From NCBI RefSeq assembly GCF_001767255.1, contig NZ_CP017639.1, forward strand, positions 233,406-297,405: 64,000 nt of DNA, read 5' to 3'. This document shows, one piece after another, positions 41,918 through 52,539 of this stretch. Made by a program: the position numbers and the translations under genes. Position 1 is the stretch's first letter, and every line of letters starts with the position of its first letter. This stretch comes from Corynebacterium sp. NML98-0116 (GTDB lineage: Bacteria; Actinomycetota; Actinomycetes; Mycobacteriales; Mycobacteriaceae). The notes beneath the pieces were generated by a model. The model was not told where the DNA came from. It saw only the letters and a program-made list of their open reading frames with translations, and ran no database searches.

Positions 41918-42562
41918 CTAACCACGTTTGTTGAACCGCTGCATCGTCTGCTGCGCGATATTCAACGCATCGTTCTTGAGTTGGTCCATCTGCTGGCGCT
42001 GCTGCTGCTTCCGCATCGCGATCTCCGCCGCCTGATGCGACTGCAACTCCAACTGCTGTATCTTGACCGCCTGGCGCTGCGCCCGCTGAATCTGCCGAAC
42101 CGACGGCGAGTACCAGCTATCCGGCCCCACCTTCATCACATACAGCAGGATGAACACGGTCGGGATGATCAGCAGCGACAGTGTAGCTAGGGCGTCCGCC
42201 CCCATCTCTGCAAAGACGCCGATGAATGCGAGGCTGGCGATCGTCGACAAGCCCAGCAGGCCTCCGCGCACATTGCGTCCGCGCTTGCGGGCCAGCTCAA
42301 TGTCCTCGCCCGTGTACACCGGCGACTGTTGCGACTGCTGGGCAGGCACCTGGCACTGGCCCGGCTTCTGCGGCAGGTCCTGGAACAACGCCATCAAATC
42401 CGGCGAGTACTCCGCTTTCGCGACAGCCGCACACCGCCTATCGAACTCGTCCATGGTCAGGCGCCCCTCACCGAACGCCACCGACAACGCCGTCACCGCG
42501 TCATTGCGGTCGGTATCGCCGATGCGGTAGTTGAATTGGAAATTCGGATTCGGTTGAGGCAT
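41918..42562 (-). CDS. DUF1707 (SHOCT-like) membrane protein
   Basis: 214 aa from the ATG at 42562, because AGGAG lies 8 nt upstream of it; the ATG at 42568 is only 2 nt from that site. The N-terminal RIGDTDRNDAVTALSVAFGEGRLTMDEFDRRCAAVAKAEY is a clear DUF1707 domain. Two membrane helices (about 100-140) follow, then a Gln-rich coiled-coil tail. Function is unknown. A long palindromic repeat separates it from the preceding cotransporter gene. Confidence 0.85.
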   Translation of the reverse strand: MPQPNPNFQFNYRIGDTDRNDAVTALSVAFGEGRLTMDEFDRRCAAVAKAEYSPDLMALFQDLPQKPGQCQVPAQQSQQSPVYTGEDIELARKRGRNVRGGLLGLSTIASLAFIGVFAEMGADALATLSLLIIPTVFILLYVMKVGPDSWYSPSVRQIQRAQRQAVKIQQLELQSHQAAEIAMRKQQQRQQMDQLKNDALNIAQQTMQRFNKRG

Positions 42563-42610
42563 GGTCATAGCTCCTAAGCATACTTGGCTGGTGCGGACTG
42601 TCCTAGAACT

Positions 42611-42698
42611 GCAAAGTGTAGTAACAGGAATGTAGTAATCCGCTTTTTTGGGGCAATTTCGGGGATTACTACATTCCTGTTACTACACTTTGGGTTTT
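42611..42698. repeat. Long palindromic intergenic repeat, copy 2 of 3
   Basis: Left arm GCAAAGTGTAGTAACAGGAA continuing TGTAGTAATCC; right arm GGATTACTACATTCC continuing TGTTACTACACTTTG. The arms are almost perfectly complementary over more than 30 bp around a TTTTTTGGGGCAATTTCGG centre. It starts 8 bp beyond the cotransporter stop (42707, leftward gene), a terminator-like position. Confidence 0.9.
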
Positions 42699-42706
42699 GT
42701 CAGCCC

Positions 42707-43936
42707 CTAGGACACCAAGTTGGTGATGAAGATCGCCAGCAGTGGCAGCGCGAAGAACACGCTGCCGACCCAGATAAAGATGTACACCTTGTTCTTATCG
42801 GCGAGGCCGGCGAGCCACTCGGCACCCTTCGGAGGAAGTGCGCGCAGGAAGGGCACCGACATGATGATGATCGCTGCGAAGGTGTTGAAGAGGGTGTGTA
42901 CCAGGGCGGTCTGCATGGCGACCTCGGCAACCTCGGGCGGCGCGGAAAACGCCGCGATCAACCCGGTCACCGTGGTACCGATGTTGGCGCCGACCACGAA
43001 CGGGAACAGGTCTCGCATGTGGAACTTGCCCGACGCCGCCAGCGGCACCGTCAGCGACGTGGTGGTGGAGGAGGACTGTACCGCCGTGGTGATGACGGCG
43101 CCGGAAAGCACACCGGAGAGGGTGCCCTTGCCGAGTGCCGCGTGCAGGAACTCCTGCGCCCGGCCGACCAGCAGCGTGCCGAGCATGTTGCCGATGAACC
43201 CGATGACCACCATGATCAGGGCGATGCCGCCAATCGAGAGGATGATGCCGCCCCACACGTGGCTCAGCGGGCTGACGGCGGTTTCGGCGAGGGAGACGAG
43301 TGGTTCGGTGATGGCGTCGACAAAGTCGCCGATGCCGCTGAAGATCGTGTTGAGGATGCCGCCGGAACCACCGCTGGTGTAGTGCGCGATCGCGCCCGAG
43401 GTCTTTTGCAGGAAGCCGGTGGCGAGCTCGAGCGGCATGAAGATGGCCAGGGCGATCAGGTTGAAGAAGTCGTGCACAGTGGCCATCGCGAAGGCGCGGC
43501 GGAACTGCTCCTTGTTGCCCGAAAGACCGAGCGCGACGAGGGTTGCGGTGACGGTGGTGCCCAGGTTGGCGCCGAAGAGCATCGGGATGGCGATTTCGAT
43601 GGGCAGGCCACCCGCAACCATGCCGACGGTAATCGATGTGGTGGTGGAGGAGGACTGCATGATCGCCGTGGCGAGGATACCGATGCCCAGGCCCACGAAC
43701 GGGTTCTGTGCAAACGAGAAGAGTTCCTCGGCGCGGTCACCGGCGGCCATCTGGAAGCCGGCGCCGATCATGCTCACCGCGTTGAGCAGCAGCCACACCG
43801 CGACGACGACGGACATCCAGTCCACGAAGGTCTTGAAGGGGCCACCGAACGGCAGGAAACCCAGTGGGTCTTTCTTACCTGCGTCTGCTCCGTCGGGGTG
43901 GTGCGTGAACGTCGTTGTCGCGGTGTCCATGCTCAT
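42707..43936 (-). CDS. Na/phosphate cotransporter family protein
   Basis: 409 aa from the ATG at 43936. Two inverted halves each contain the PNaS motif: AIMQSSSTTTSITVG (about 90) and AVQSSSTTTSLTVPLAA (about 275), each followed by GANLGTTVTA or GANIGTTVTG. About eight helices. The family co-transports phosphate with sodium. No clear ribosome site is present; ATGs at 43930 and further upstream at 43999 are alternatives. It stands alone with the long palindrome at its 3' end. Confidence 0.85.
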   Translation of the reverse strand: MSMDTATTTFTHHPDGADAGKKDPLGFLPFGGPFKTFVDWMSVVVAVWLLLNAVSMIGAGFQMAAGDRAEELFSFAQNPFVGLGIGILATAIMQSSSTTTSITVGMVAGGLPIEIAIPMLFGANLGTTVTATLVALGLSGNKEQFRRAFAMATVHDFFNLIALAIFMPLELATGFLQKTSGAIAHYTSGGSGGILNTIFSGIGDFVDAITEPLVSLAETAVSPLSHVWGGIILSIGGIALIMVVIGFIGNMLGTLLVGRAQEFLHAALGKGTLSGVLSGAVITTAVQSSSTTTSLTVPLAASGKFHMRDLFPFVVGANIGTTVTGLIAAFSAPPEVAEVAMQTALVHTLFNTFAAIIIMSVPFLRALPPKGAEWLAGLADKNKVYIFIWVGSVFFALPLLAIFITNLVS

Positions 43937-44060
43937 ATGATGAAGCGCTTCCTGTCGTCGAAAAAACTCTCGCCAAAAAGGGCCCAAGGTGTGGGCCAAC
44001 GTATCACCATAATGTGCGCACGTGCACGGCCGGTAACACCAAAGTGAACTTTAGGCGAAC

Positions 44061-44771
44061 TTATCGCAGCTGCCGCGCGTACCAGCCCGGGATCGAGTTT
44101 GACGACGTCGTGGGCTGGTCAAGGTCCATAGAAACAGGAGATAGCAGTTCGGGTCCGAAGTACAGCTCCGGGTAGGAGCCGGTCATCCAGTACTTCTTGT
44201 CTTTCCATACCCCGCCGGAGGTGACGGCGACGAAGCCGCGGCCCGGGATCCAGATGGGGCCGCCGGAGTCACCGTGGCGAGGCCCGGCGATGGAGGTTGC
44301 CACCATGTTGCCGCGCACCCCAGTGACGTGCCCGCAGAACTCGCGGCGCGTGGTGGCGCCGTAGGAGCAGACGCGCTCGCCCGGGCGCACCGCGTTGGGG
44401 TGGACCTTCGCGTTGCCAGAGAACCGGTTGGCGCCGGCGGTAGCGCCGGAGAGGGTGACGTAGGCGAAGTCGTTGGGGCCGTCGGCGGAAACGAGCCAGC
44501 CGGGGAAGGAGATCACCGTGCCGATGCGCCGGCCGCTGCCGTCAAGCACCTGCTGGAACGGGAACTTCACGCAGTGACGCGCGATGGCGATCTGGTTGCG
44601 CGCATGGTCCACGTAGCCGACGGTGCAGATACCGTAGGCCAGCCCCATGTCGAGGCGGACGCGGTCGCCCTGGTTCACCACCGGCCGCGCGTCGGCAGCG
44701 GGGGCGAGCAGGGAAGCGGCGGTGGCGACGCCCACGCATGCAACGGCGATCTTCTTCAAAAACTGGCGCAT
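44061..44771 (-). CDS. Secreted S1-family serine protease
   Basis: 236 aa. Sec signal peptide to PAADARP (about 29). Chymotrypsin-like triad: His in IAIARHCVKF (about 64, with Arg replacing the usual Ala/Gly before His), Asp in GPNDFAYV (about 100) and Ser in GPRHGDSGGPIW (about 168). Two cysteine pairs are available. The ATG at 44771 has TAAGCT 7 nt upstream and only 10 bp separate it from the fprA stop, so it probably has its own leaderless promoter. It is unrelated in composition to the protease at 21963. Confidence 0.83.
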   Translation of the reverse strand: MRQFLKKIAVACVGVATAASLLAPAADARPVVNQGDRVRLDMGLAYGICTVGYVDHARNQIAIARHCVKFPFQQVLDGSGRRIGTVISFPGWLVSADGPNDFAYVTLSGATAGANRFSGNAKVHPNAVRPGERVCSYGATTRREFCGHVTGVRGNMVATSIAGPRHGDSGGPIWIPGRGFVAVTSGGVWKDKKYWMTGSYPELYFGPELLSPVSMDLDQPTTSSNSIPGWYARQLR

Positions 44772-44781
44772 AGCCAGCAGC

Positions 44782-46137
44782 TTACTGCTTGTGGTGGGCG
44801 TAGGAGACCATTTCGTCCCACTCGACGATCTTCTTGCGCTCGCGGCTGTGGGTGGCGCACTCCTCGCCGAGCTTGCGCTCTGCTTCATCCAGGCGGTACC
44901 AGCCGTCCCAGGTGGTGTAGTCGATGCTGCGCTCGTCGAGAAGTCCGAGGATGGCGTCCGGGTCCTCGTGGACCGGGGCAGTGAGCTTGCCGGCGTCAGC
45001 GTCGGCGATGAGCATGTCGGTCGTTTCCTTCGCGTCCGACTTCGTGTTGCCGATTAGGCCGACCGGGCCACGCTTGATCCAGCCGGTGACGTAGAGGGAG
45101 TCCTCGAAGCCGTCCTCGCCGAGGACGTGGCCACCGTCGTTCGGGATGACGTGGCGCTCAAGGTCGAACGGGACGCCCTCGACGGGTTCGGAGCGGTAGC
45201 CGATGGCGTGGTAGACTTGCTGGACTGGCCAGTCGGTGAACTTGCCGGTGCCGCGCAGCCCGCCTTCGCCGTCGAACTCGGTGCGCTCGGTGCGGATACC
45301 AACGATGGCGTCGCCCTCGGTGAGCACCTCAACAGGGGACTCGAAGAAGTGAATGTGGATCTTGTGCGGGGCGTCGTCCGGCTCGCGCATCGCGTACTGC
45401 TCCAGGACCTGGCAGTTCAGGTCGATGGACTTGTCGGCGCGGCGCAGTTCCTCGGAGGGACCGTCGTAATCAATGTCTTCAGGGTCGACGAGCACCTGGA
45501 TGGTGTCGGACTCGTCGAGCTCGCGTAGCTCCTTCGGCGTGAACTTCGCCTGCGCCGGCCCGCGGCGGCCGAACATGTGGATGACCTCGGCCTTGTTGTT
45601 CTTCAGGGACTCGTAGACGTTGTCCGGGATCTCAGTGACCAGCAGTTCGTCGCCGGTCTTCGCCAGGATTCGGGAGATATCCAGCGCCACATTGCCGACG
45701 CCCACCACCGCGACCTCGCGCGCCTCCAGGTTCCAGGAGCGCTCGAAGCGCGGGTTGCCATCGTAGAAGCCGACAAACTCGCCGGCGCCGATCGACTTGT
45801 CGCCACCTGGGACGAGGAACTCACGGTCGCGGACAGCGCCGGCGGAGATGATGATGGCGTCGTAGTACTCGCGCAGCTCATCAATGGTGATGTCGCGGCC
45901 GACGGTGATGTTGCCCAGGAAGCGCAGGTTCGGCTTGTCCATCACGTTGTGCAGCGACTTGACGATGCCCTTGATGCGCGGGTGGTCCGGGGCGACACCG
46001 TAGCGGATGAGGCCGAACGGCGCAGGCATCTGCTCAAACAGGTCGACGTGGATCTCGTGCTCCTGATTGCGGATGAGCAGATCGGATGCGTAGATACCGG
46101 CTGGCCCGGCACCTACGACAGCGACGCGCAGACTCAT
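44782..46137 (-). CDS. fprA: Ferredoxin/adrenodoxin-NADP+ reductase, FprA-like
   Basis: 451 aa flavoprotein. FAD-binding VVGAGPAGIYASDLL at the N-terminus, the family block PAPFGLIRYGVAPDHPRIKGIV, and the NADP-binding VAVVGVGNVALDISRIL (about 148-164) with FGRRGPAQAKFTPKEL. YVTGWIKRGPVGLIGNTK is the typical C-terminal FAD contact. It passes electrons between NADPH and ferredoxin. The ATG has AAAGGA about 9 nt upstream. Confidence 0.92.
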   Translation of the reverse strand: MSLRVAVVGAGPAGIYASDLLIRNQEHEIHVDLFEQMPAPFGLIRYGVAPDHPRIKGIVKSLHNVMDKPNLRFLGNITVGRDITIDELREYYDAIIISAGAVRDREFLVPGGDKSIGAGEFVGFYDGNPRFERSWNLEAREVAVVGVGNVALDISRILAKTGDELLVTEIPDNVYESLKNNKAEVIHMFGRRGPAQAKFTPKELRELDESDTIQVLVDPEDIDYDGPSEELRRADKSIDLNCQVLEQYAMREPDDAPHKIHIHFFESPVEVLTEGDAIVGIRTERTEFDGEGGLRGTGKFTDWPVQQVYHAIGYRSEPVEGVPFDLERHVIPNDGGHVLGEDGFEDSLYVTGWIKRGPVGLIGNTKSDAKETTDMLIADADAGKLTAPVHEDPDAILGLLDERSIDYTTWDGWYRLDEAERKLGEECATHSRERKKIVEWDEMVSYAHHKQ

Positions 46138-46195
46138 AGAAATATGTCCTTTCGGTTTTTGAGGCTAGTTATCTTAACAATATAGCGCTACGTGC

Positions 46196-47458
46196 TTAGT
46201 TCTTGGAGCGCCTGCCCATTTGTGCCATGTGTTCGCGCACGGCGTTGAAGGCCTCCTTGGAGTCCAACGTCTGGCTCTGTTGGGTGGCCATTTGGACCTC
46301 GTCGGGGGTGACTTCGCCAGTTCGGAGCGAGACCATCTCTGCCCAGTAGCGGAACCAGACAGCGAGGACCGCGGCGACCGGCACCGCGAGGAACGCGCCG
46401 ACGATGCCGAACAGCGTGCCGCCGAGCGCCACGGAGAGCAGCACGATCGCTGCGTGCAGGCCCATTGCCTGGGACTGCAGGATCGGCTGGAGGATGTTGC
46501 TCTCCAGCTGCTGCACCACGATGATGAGCACGAGCACCAGGATGGCGTTGGTCAGGCCGTTGGAGACCAGCGCGATGATCACCGCCAACGCGCCCGCCGT
46601 GACCGCACCGATGATGGGGACGAAGCCCGCGAAGAACGTGATCACTGCCAGGACCGGCCACAGTGGCACGCCGAGTAGGAGCAGGCCGAGGCCGATGAAG
46701 ATGGCGTCGACAGCCGAGACGACCGCCTGCGTGCGGATGAAGCCGGACAGCGTGTTCCAGGAACGCATGCAGACCTCGGTGAGGTGCCAACCGGCGCGCA
46801 CGCCGACGTAACCCTTGAGCCACGGCAGGAACTTTGAGCCGTCCTTCAGGAAGAAGAAGGTGAGGATCAGGGTCAGCGCCAAGGTGGTGCCGACGGACGC
46901 GATCGCCCCGAGGCCTGAGAACACACCAGACGCGATGTTGGAGGCCTGGCCTCGCAGGACGTTCGTGACCTGGTCGATGACCTCTTGAACCTTGGTTGGA
47001 TCGATGAGCTCGTTATCGACGTTGTCGCGCAGCCAGTGCGTGATCTGGTCAATACCCTGCTGCGCCTGGTCGACGAGCTGGGTGCCCTGGGTGCGAACGG
47101 TCGGGGCCATCGCGGCGAAAATGCCGCCGATGATGGCGAACGCCCCCACGAGCACGCCGGCCGCAGCGAGCGCAGGCGGCGCTTTCTTCTTGCGCAGCCA
47201 GTCCACTGGCGGCCACAGCACCGTGCACACGATGAGCGCTAGGAAGATCGGCAGCAGTCCCATCCAGACGTACTTCAGCAGGTACAGCAGGATGGCGGTG
47301 GCGGCGACGATGATGATGAATCTCGCCGCCCAAGCTGCCGCGGTGCGCCCGTCGGAGGCGATGACCGTGCTGCGGTCAACATTTTCTGAGGAAAGCTCCT
47401 GCGCGGCGTCGGCCGCGGTGGGCTGTGTTTCCTCCTGTGGTTCAACTTCGTTGTTCAT
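46196..47458 (-). CDS. AI-2E family transporter (PerM/UPF0118)
   Basis: 420 aa. A hydrophilic N-terminus (about 1-40) precedes roughly eight helices. FLALIVCTVLWPPVDWLRKK and FFAGFVPIIGAVTAGALAVIIAL with ESNILQPILQSQAMGLHA are the conserved family blocks (PxxG and the E-x-x-x-L-x-P element). The family name comes from an autoinducer-2 exporter, but most members have other or unknown substrates. It is single-gene and leftward, with dnaK control elements beyond its start. Confidence 0.85.
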   Translation of the reverse strand: MNNEVEPQEETQPTAADAAQELSSENVDRSTVIASDGRTAAAWAARFIIIVAATAILLYLLKYVWMGLLPIFLALIVCTVLWPPVDWLRKKKAPPALAAAGVLVGAFAIIGGIFAAMAPTVRTQGTQLVDQAQQGIDQITHWLRDNVDNELIDPTKVQEVIDQVTNVLRGQASNIASGVFSGLGAIASVGTTLALTLILTFFFLKDGSKFLPWLKGYVGVRAGWHLTEVCMRSWNTLSGFIRTQAVVSAVDAIFIGLGLLLLGVPLWPVLAVITFFAGFVPIIGAVTAGALAVIIALVSNGLTNAILVLVLIIVVQQLESNILQPILQSQAMGLHAAIVLLSVALGGTLFGIVGAFLAVPVAAVLAVWFRYWAEMVSLRTGEVTPDEVQMATQQSQTLDSKEAFNAVREHMAQMGRRSKN

Positions 47459-47540
47459 ACCAAGACATTGTGCCAGACCTCTCCGACATAACTTATTTAC
47501 ACCCCCTGGACTGCAAGATTAGGAAAAGTTGAGTCGAGTG

Positions 47541-47565
47541 GGAATAACTTTCTGGATTGCATGTT
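47541..47565 (+). promoter_or_regulatory. SigH-like promoter of dnaK
   Basis: GGAAT (47541-47545) and GTT (47563-47565) are separated by 17 nt, matching the GGAAT-N16-20-GTT consensus of the SigH heat/oxidative-stress sigma factor. Confidence 0.5.
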
Positions 47566-47571
47566 GTAAGG

Positions 47572-47650
47572 ATTGAGCGTGACAAGCTCAAGGTTGGCGG
47601 AACTTCTGCTACAGTGGTTCCCGTCAAGTTGAGTCGAGGCGATTCAACTT
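47572..47650 (+). promoter_or_regulatory. Two HspR (HAIR) operator palindromes upstream of dnaK
   Basis: ATTGAGC-N7-GCTCAAG at 47572-47592 matches the HAIR form CTTGAGT-N7-ACTCAAG. AAGTTGAGTCG-N3-CGATTCAACTT at 47626-47650 is a second related palindrome. HspR, encoded at the end of this operon, is known to bind such sites together with DnaK, giving feedback control. Confidence 0.75.
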
Positions 47651-47699
47651 CGGATTAACTTCAGAAATGACTTCGACAAACACAGGAGGAAATGTAGAA

Positions 47700-49529
<1,830 letters not shown>

Positions 49530-49559
49530 ACACCAGCAACACTGCAGAAGGAGGTCACC

Positions 49560-50141
49560 ATGACGAACCCGAACACTCCGGAACCGGAGCAGGTTGAAGA
49601 CCTGATCGAAGAAGCTGAGGCCGTAGCCGCAGAGGCTGCCGAAGCCGAGGCTGAGGTCGACGCCGACGCTGCACCGGAAACGGATGAGGGCGAGCAGGAT
49701 GACGTCGAAAAGCAGCTTGCTGAACGGACCGAAGACCTGCAACGTGTGAGCGCCGAGTACGCAAACTACCGGCGCCGCACAGAGCGGGAACGCGCGGCCA
49801 TCGCCGAGCACGCGAAAGCAGCCTTCGCTACCGAACTGCTCCCGCTACTCGACGACCTCGACCTCGCCGAACAACACGGAGACTTGAACGAAGGCCCACT
49901 GAAAGCCTTCGCCGACAAACTCCGCGGCGTGGCCACCGCGCAACGCGTCCAAGCCTTCGGCGCAGAAGGCGACGCCTTTGACCCCGAAACCCACGAGGCA
50001 GTCCAAGACCTGTCCTCCGGCGACGACAAAGTCATCGGCACCGTACTGCGCAAGGGCTACCGCGTAGGCGACCGACTCGTGCGAAACGCAATGGTCATCA
50101 TCGCCGACCCTGCGAAAGAGCCTGCTGAAGACAACGAGTAA
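49560..50141 (+). CDS. grpE: Nucleotide exchange factor GrpE
   Basis: 193 aa. An acidic, Glu/Ala-rich N-terminal tail (about 1-45) is followed by a long coiled-coil with [19 protein letters not shown] and the C-terminal beta domain [23 protein letters not shown]. It releases ADP from DnaK. The ATG has AAGGAGG 6 nt upstream and the gene starts 30 bp after dnaK. Confidence 0.95.
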   Translation: MTNPNTPEPEQVEDLIEEAEAVAAEAAEAEAEVDADAAPETDEGEQDDVEKQLAERTEDLQRVSAEYANYRRRTERERAAIAEHAKAAFATELLPLLDDLDLAEQHGDLNEGPLKAFADKLRGVATAQRVQAFGAEGDAFDPETHEAVQDLSSGDDKVIGTVLRKGYRVGDRLVRNAMVIIADPAKEPAEDNE

Positions 50142-50156
50142 CAACAAAACCCAGGG

Positions 50157-50201
50157 CCGGGGCGTGAGGTGCGCGAAAAGCGGCCTTCACGCCCCGGTTT
50201 T
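50157..50201 (+). terminator. Intra-operon terminator between grpE and dnaJ
   Basis: CCGGGGCGTGAGG pairs with CCTTCACGCCCCGG (one mismatch) across a 14-nt loop and is followed by TTTT. If active it would lower dnaJ-hspR transcription relative to dnaK-grpE. Confidence 0.65.
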
Positions 50202-50244
50202 GTACTTGAAATAACAAAATTCATCCGAGAAAGGAGGGTGCGAG

Positions 50245-51450
50245 ATGGCTATGCAACAAGAGTGGGCCAACAAGGACTACTACGGCGACCTCGGCGTCTC
50301 CAAAGACGCGTCCACAGCTGACATTAAGAAGGCATACCGCAAGCTCGCACGCGAAAACCACCCCGACTCCAACCCCGGCAACAAAGCCGCCGAGGAGAAG
50401 TTTAAGAAGGTGGCAGAAGCGTACGACGTCGTCGGCGACGAAGAAAAACGCAAAGAATACGACCAGTTCAAAGCGATGATGAGCTCCGGCGGCTTCGGCG
50501 GCCGATTCGGAGGGGCAGGAGGTCCCGGCTTTCCGGGAGGGTTTCGCCAAACGGGGCAGAGCGACTTCAACTTCTCCGACCTCTCCGACATCTTCGGAGG
50601 AGCCGGGGGTGCTGGACAAGCTGGAGAAGGCGGCCTTGGTGATCTCTTCGGTGGCCTCTTTAACCGCGGCGGCGCTGCTGGCAGGAACGCTCGGCCGTCG
50701 CGGGGGGCGGACGTCGAGACGGAAATAACGCTCGACTTCCGCGAAGCCGCCAAAGGCACCACCTTCCCCGTCGAACTCACCGGCGACGCCCCATGCACCA
50801 CATGCCACGGCTCCGGATCCAAATCCGGCCACGTCGAACAGTGCGAACAGTGCCACGGCTCCGGCTACGTCCGCGAGAACTCCGGCGCCTTCGGCATGGC
50901 CCGCCCATGCACCAACTGCGGCGGCACCGGCGACGTCATCAAGGACCCGTGCACCACGTGCCACGGCACCGGCACCGTCCGGCGCTCCCGCACGATCACG
51001 GTGCGCATCCCCGCCGGCGTCGTCGACGGCCAAAAAGTGCGCCTCGCCGGACAGGGCGAAGCAGGACCCAACGGCAAACCAGCCGGCGACCTCTTCGTCA
51101 CCGTCCACGTCCGCCCCGACAAAGTATTCACCCGCACCGGCGACGACCTCGAAGTCACCGTCCCCGTCTCCTTCAGCGAACTCGCCCTCGGCGGCACCAT
51201 CACCGTGCCCACCCTGGACAAACACGTCCGCGTGAAGGTTCCCGCAGGCACCCCCAACGGGCGCACCCTGCGAGTCAAGGCGCGCGGCGTGCCACGCAAA
51301 TCCGGCAACGCCGGCGACCTGCTGGTCACCGTCGAAGTCGCAGTGCCCAAGGACTTGGACGCAGCCGCCACCAGCGCACTGCGCGCTTACCAACAAGCCG
51401 AACGCGACTCAGGCTTCGACCCGCGCGCCGGGTGGGCAGGAGGCGCATAA
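50245..51450 (+). CDS. dnaJ: Chaperone DnaJ (Hsp40)
   Basis: 401 aa. J domain with HPD (about residue 39), a Gly/Phe-rich stretch (about 90-150), four CxxCxGxG zinc-binding repeats (about 183-255: [32 protein letters not shown]) and the C-terminal substrate-binding domain. It delivers substrates to DnaK and stimulates its ATPase. AAAGGAGGG lies about 8 nt before the ATG. Confidence 0.95.
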   Translation: MAMQQEWANKDYYGDLGVSKDASTADIKKAYRKLARENHPDSNPGNKAAEEKFKKVAEAYDVVGDEEKRKEYDQFKAMMSSGGFGGRFGGAGGPGFPGGFRQTGQSDFNFSDLSDIFGGAGGAGQAGEGGLGDLFGGLFNRGGAAGRNARPSRGADVETEITLDFREAAKGTTFPVELTGDAPCTTCHGSGSKSGHVEQCEQCHGSGYVRENSGAFGMARPCTNCGGTGDVIKDPCTTCHGTGTVRRSRTITVRIPAGVVDGQKVRLAGQGEAGPNGKPAGDLFVTVHVRPDKVFTRTGDDLEVTVPVSFSELALGGTITVPTLDKHVRVKVPAGTPNGRTLRVKARGVPRKSGNAGDLLVTVEVAVPKDLDAAATSALRAYQQAERDSGFDPRAGWAGGA

Positions 51451-51452
51451 CC

Positions 51453-51851
51453 ATGGCTGAGGAGTACTACGTCATCTCCGTCGCCGCCGAACTCACCGGC
51501 ATGCACGCCCAAACCCTGCGCACCTACGACCGCATCGGCCTGGTCACACCGATGCGGACCAGCGGCGGCGGACGCCGCTACTCCCGACGCGACATCTCCA
51601 TGCTGCGCCGGATCCAACAACTCTCCCAGGAAGACGGCGTCAACCTCGCCGGCATCAAAACCATCATCGAGCTCACCGAACACATCGACGAGCTCCAAGA
51701 GGAACTGGCGGCCAAACGCGAAGAAAACGCGCAACTGCGACAACGCCTGGAATCACGCCCGCGCGGCGGGGAGCTCGTTCACGTCCCACGCTCAACCGCG
51801 CTGGTGACGTGGGAGCCATCCTCCGCCAGGTCGCGTCGCCGGGCGCGGTAA
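51453..51851 (+). CDS. hspR: Heat-shock transcriptional repressor HspR (MerR family)
   Basis: 132 aa. MerR-type DNA-binding region ISVAAELTGMHAQTLRTYDRIGLVTPMRTSGGGRRYSRRDISMLRRI is followed by a dimerising coiled coil (ELQEELAAKREENAQLRQRL). It represses dnaK and clpB operons through HAIR sites. The ATG at 51453 has GGAGG 9 nt upstream, 2 nt after the dnaJ stop. The frame is open far upstream in an alternative dnaJ reading but only this part is real. Confidence 0.93.
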   Translation: MAEEYYVISVAAELTGMHAQTLRTYDRIGLVTPMRTSGGGRRYSRRDISMLRRIQQLSQEDGVNLAGIKTIIELTEHIDELQEELAAKREENAQLRQRLESRPRGGELVHVPRSTALVTWEPSSARSRRRAR

Positions 51852-51961
51852 TAGTGGAAAGCCTCTGCTTCGCTTTGATGCTTGGCGGGGGCTGTTTTCT
51901 TTTGTTTGGGGGTTCTTGGGAGCTGGTGCGTGCTGTGTTTTGCCCTCGCTGCGCTCGTGTC

Positions 51962-52292
51962 GAGGTGTTTAAGGAGTGCGATGCTGGTCGTCGAAAATCG
52001 GCCCGGTTGGGTGAGAAAGCGCGACCTGCATCGCACGCTTTAAAGCCCACGCTTTGAGTGGTTTGAGGGTGACAGGCAGGGGTGGATGCGCACCAAATTC
52101 CTACATCGGGTTTGTCCGACCCGGGTTTTTGTAAATCCGCTCGCTGAAAACCCGGAATCTGGTGCGAAGAAGCAGTGGTCGTGGGAACTTTCTTCGTAGA
52201 CAGAGGACGCGACCTGGGGAAACGCAAGTGCTGGTCGACGGGAACAGGCCTGAAACGCCAAATGGTTCCCGGGCGCGGGAACTATTTCAAGG
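51962..52292. repeat. Modular intergenic repeat, copy 3 (complete A-B-C)
   Basis: The fullest copy. Module A: GTGCGATGC ... GCATCGCAC. Module B: GCGCACCAAATTCC ... GGAATCTGGTGCG. Module C: GTGGGAACTTTCTTCG to the hairpin GTTCCCGGGCGCGGGAAC. It aligns with the copy at 54737 in the same orientation with about 20 differences over 290 bp by eye. The gene-free stretch 51852-51961 before it shows nothing further. Confidence 0.85.
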
Positions 52293-52470
52293 ATGCTGAT
52301 TGATTGGCAGTCCCAGTTGAGTCGTGGATAGGCGGGTCGCCTCGTGGGGGCGTCGTGCTCAAGAAGTGAGGACACTGAGGGGTTGTTGAAGTGCTTGATC
52401 TGATGAATGTGTAGCGCAAGCCTGGGATGGAGAGGGTCTGGTCTTCATATCGCTGAATGTCCGTAAATGT

Positions 52471-52539
52471 TATGTTTGCTACATCTTTACTGTAGTAAAC
52501 ATAGCTTCCTAGTGTTGTATTTGATATGTTTGCTACATG
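52471..52539 (+). promoter_or_regulatory. abiE operator: three copies of a 13-mer, one over the -10 and start codon
   Basis: TATGTTTGCTACA occurs at 52471-52483 and 52525-52537, and as the complement TGTAGTAAACATA (one change) at 52491-52503. The first and second form a palindrome. The third contains TATGTT, 6 nt before the ATG at 52537, so it doubles as -10 of a leaderless transcript. Confidence 0.75.

Noticed and set aside
42584..44047. 487-codon plus-strand frame antisense to the Na/Pi cotransporter
   Set aside because: Charged low-complexity translation; the antisense cotransporter with two QSSSTTTS motifs is clear.
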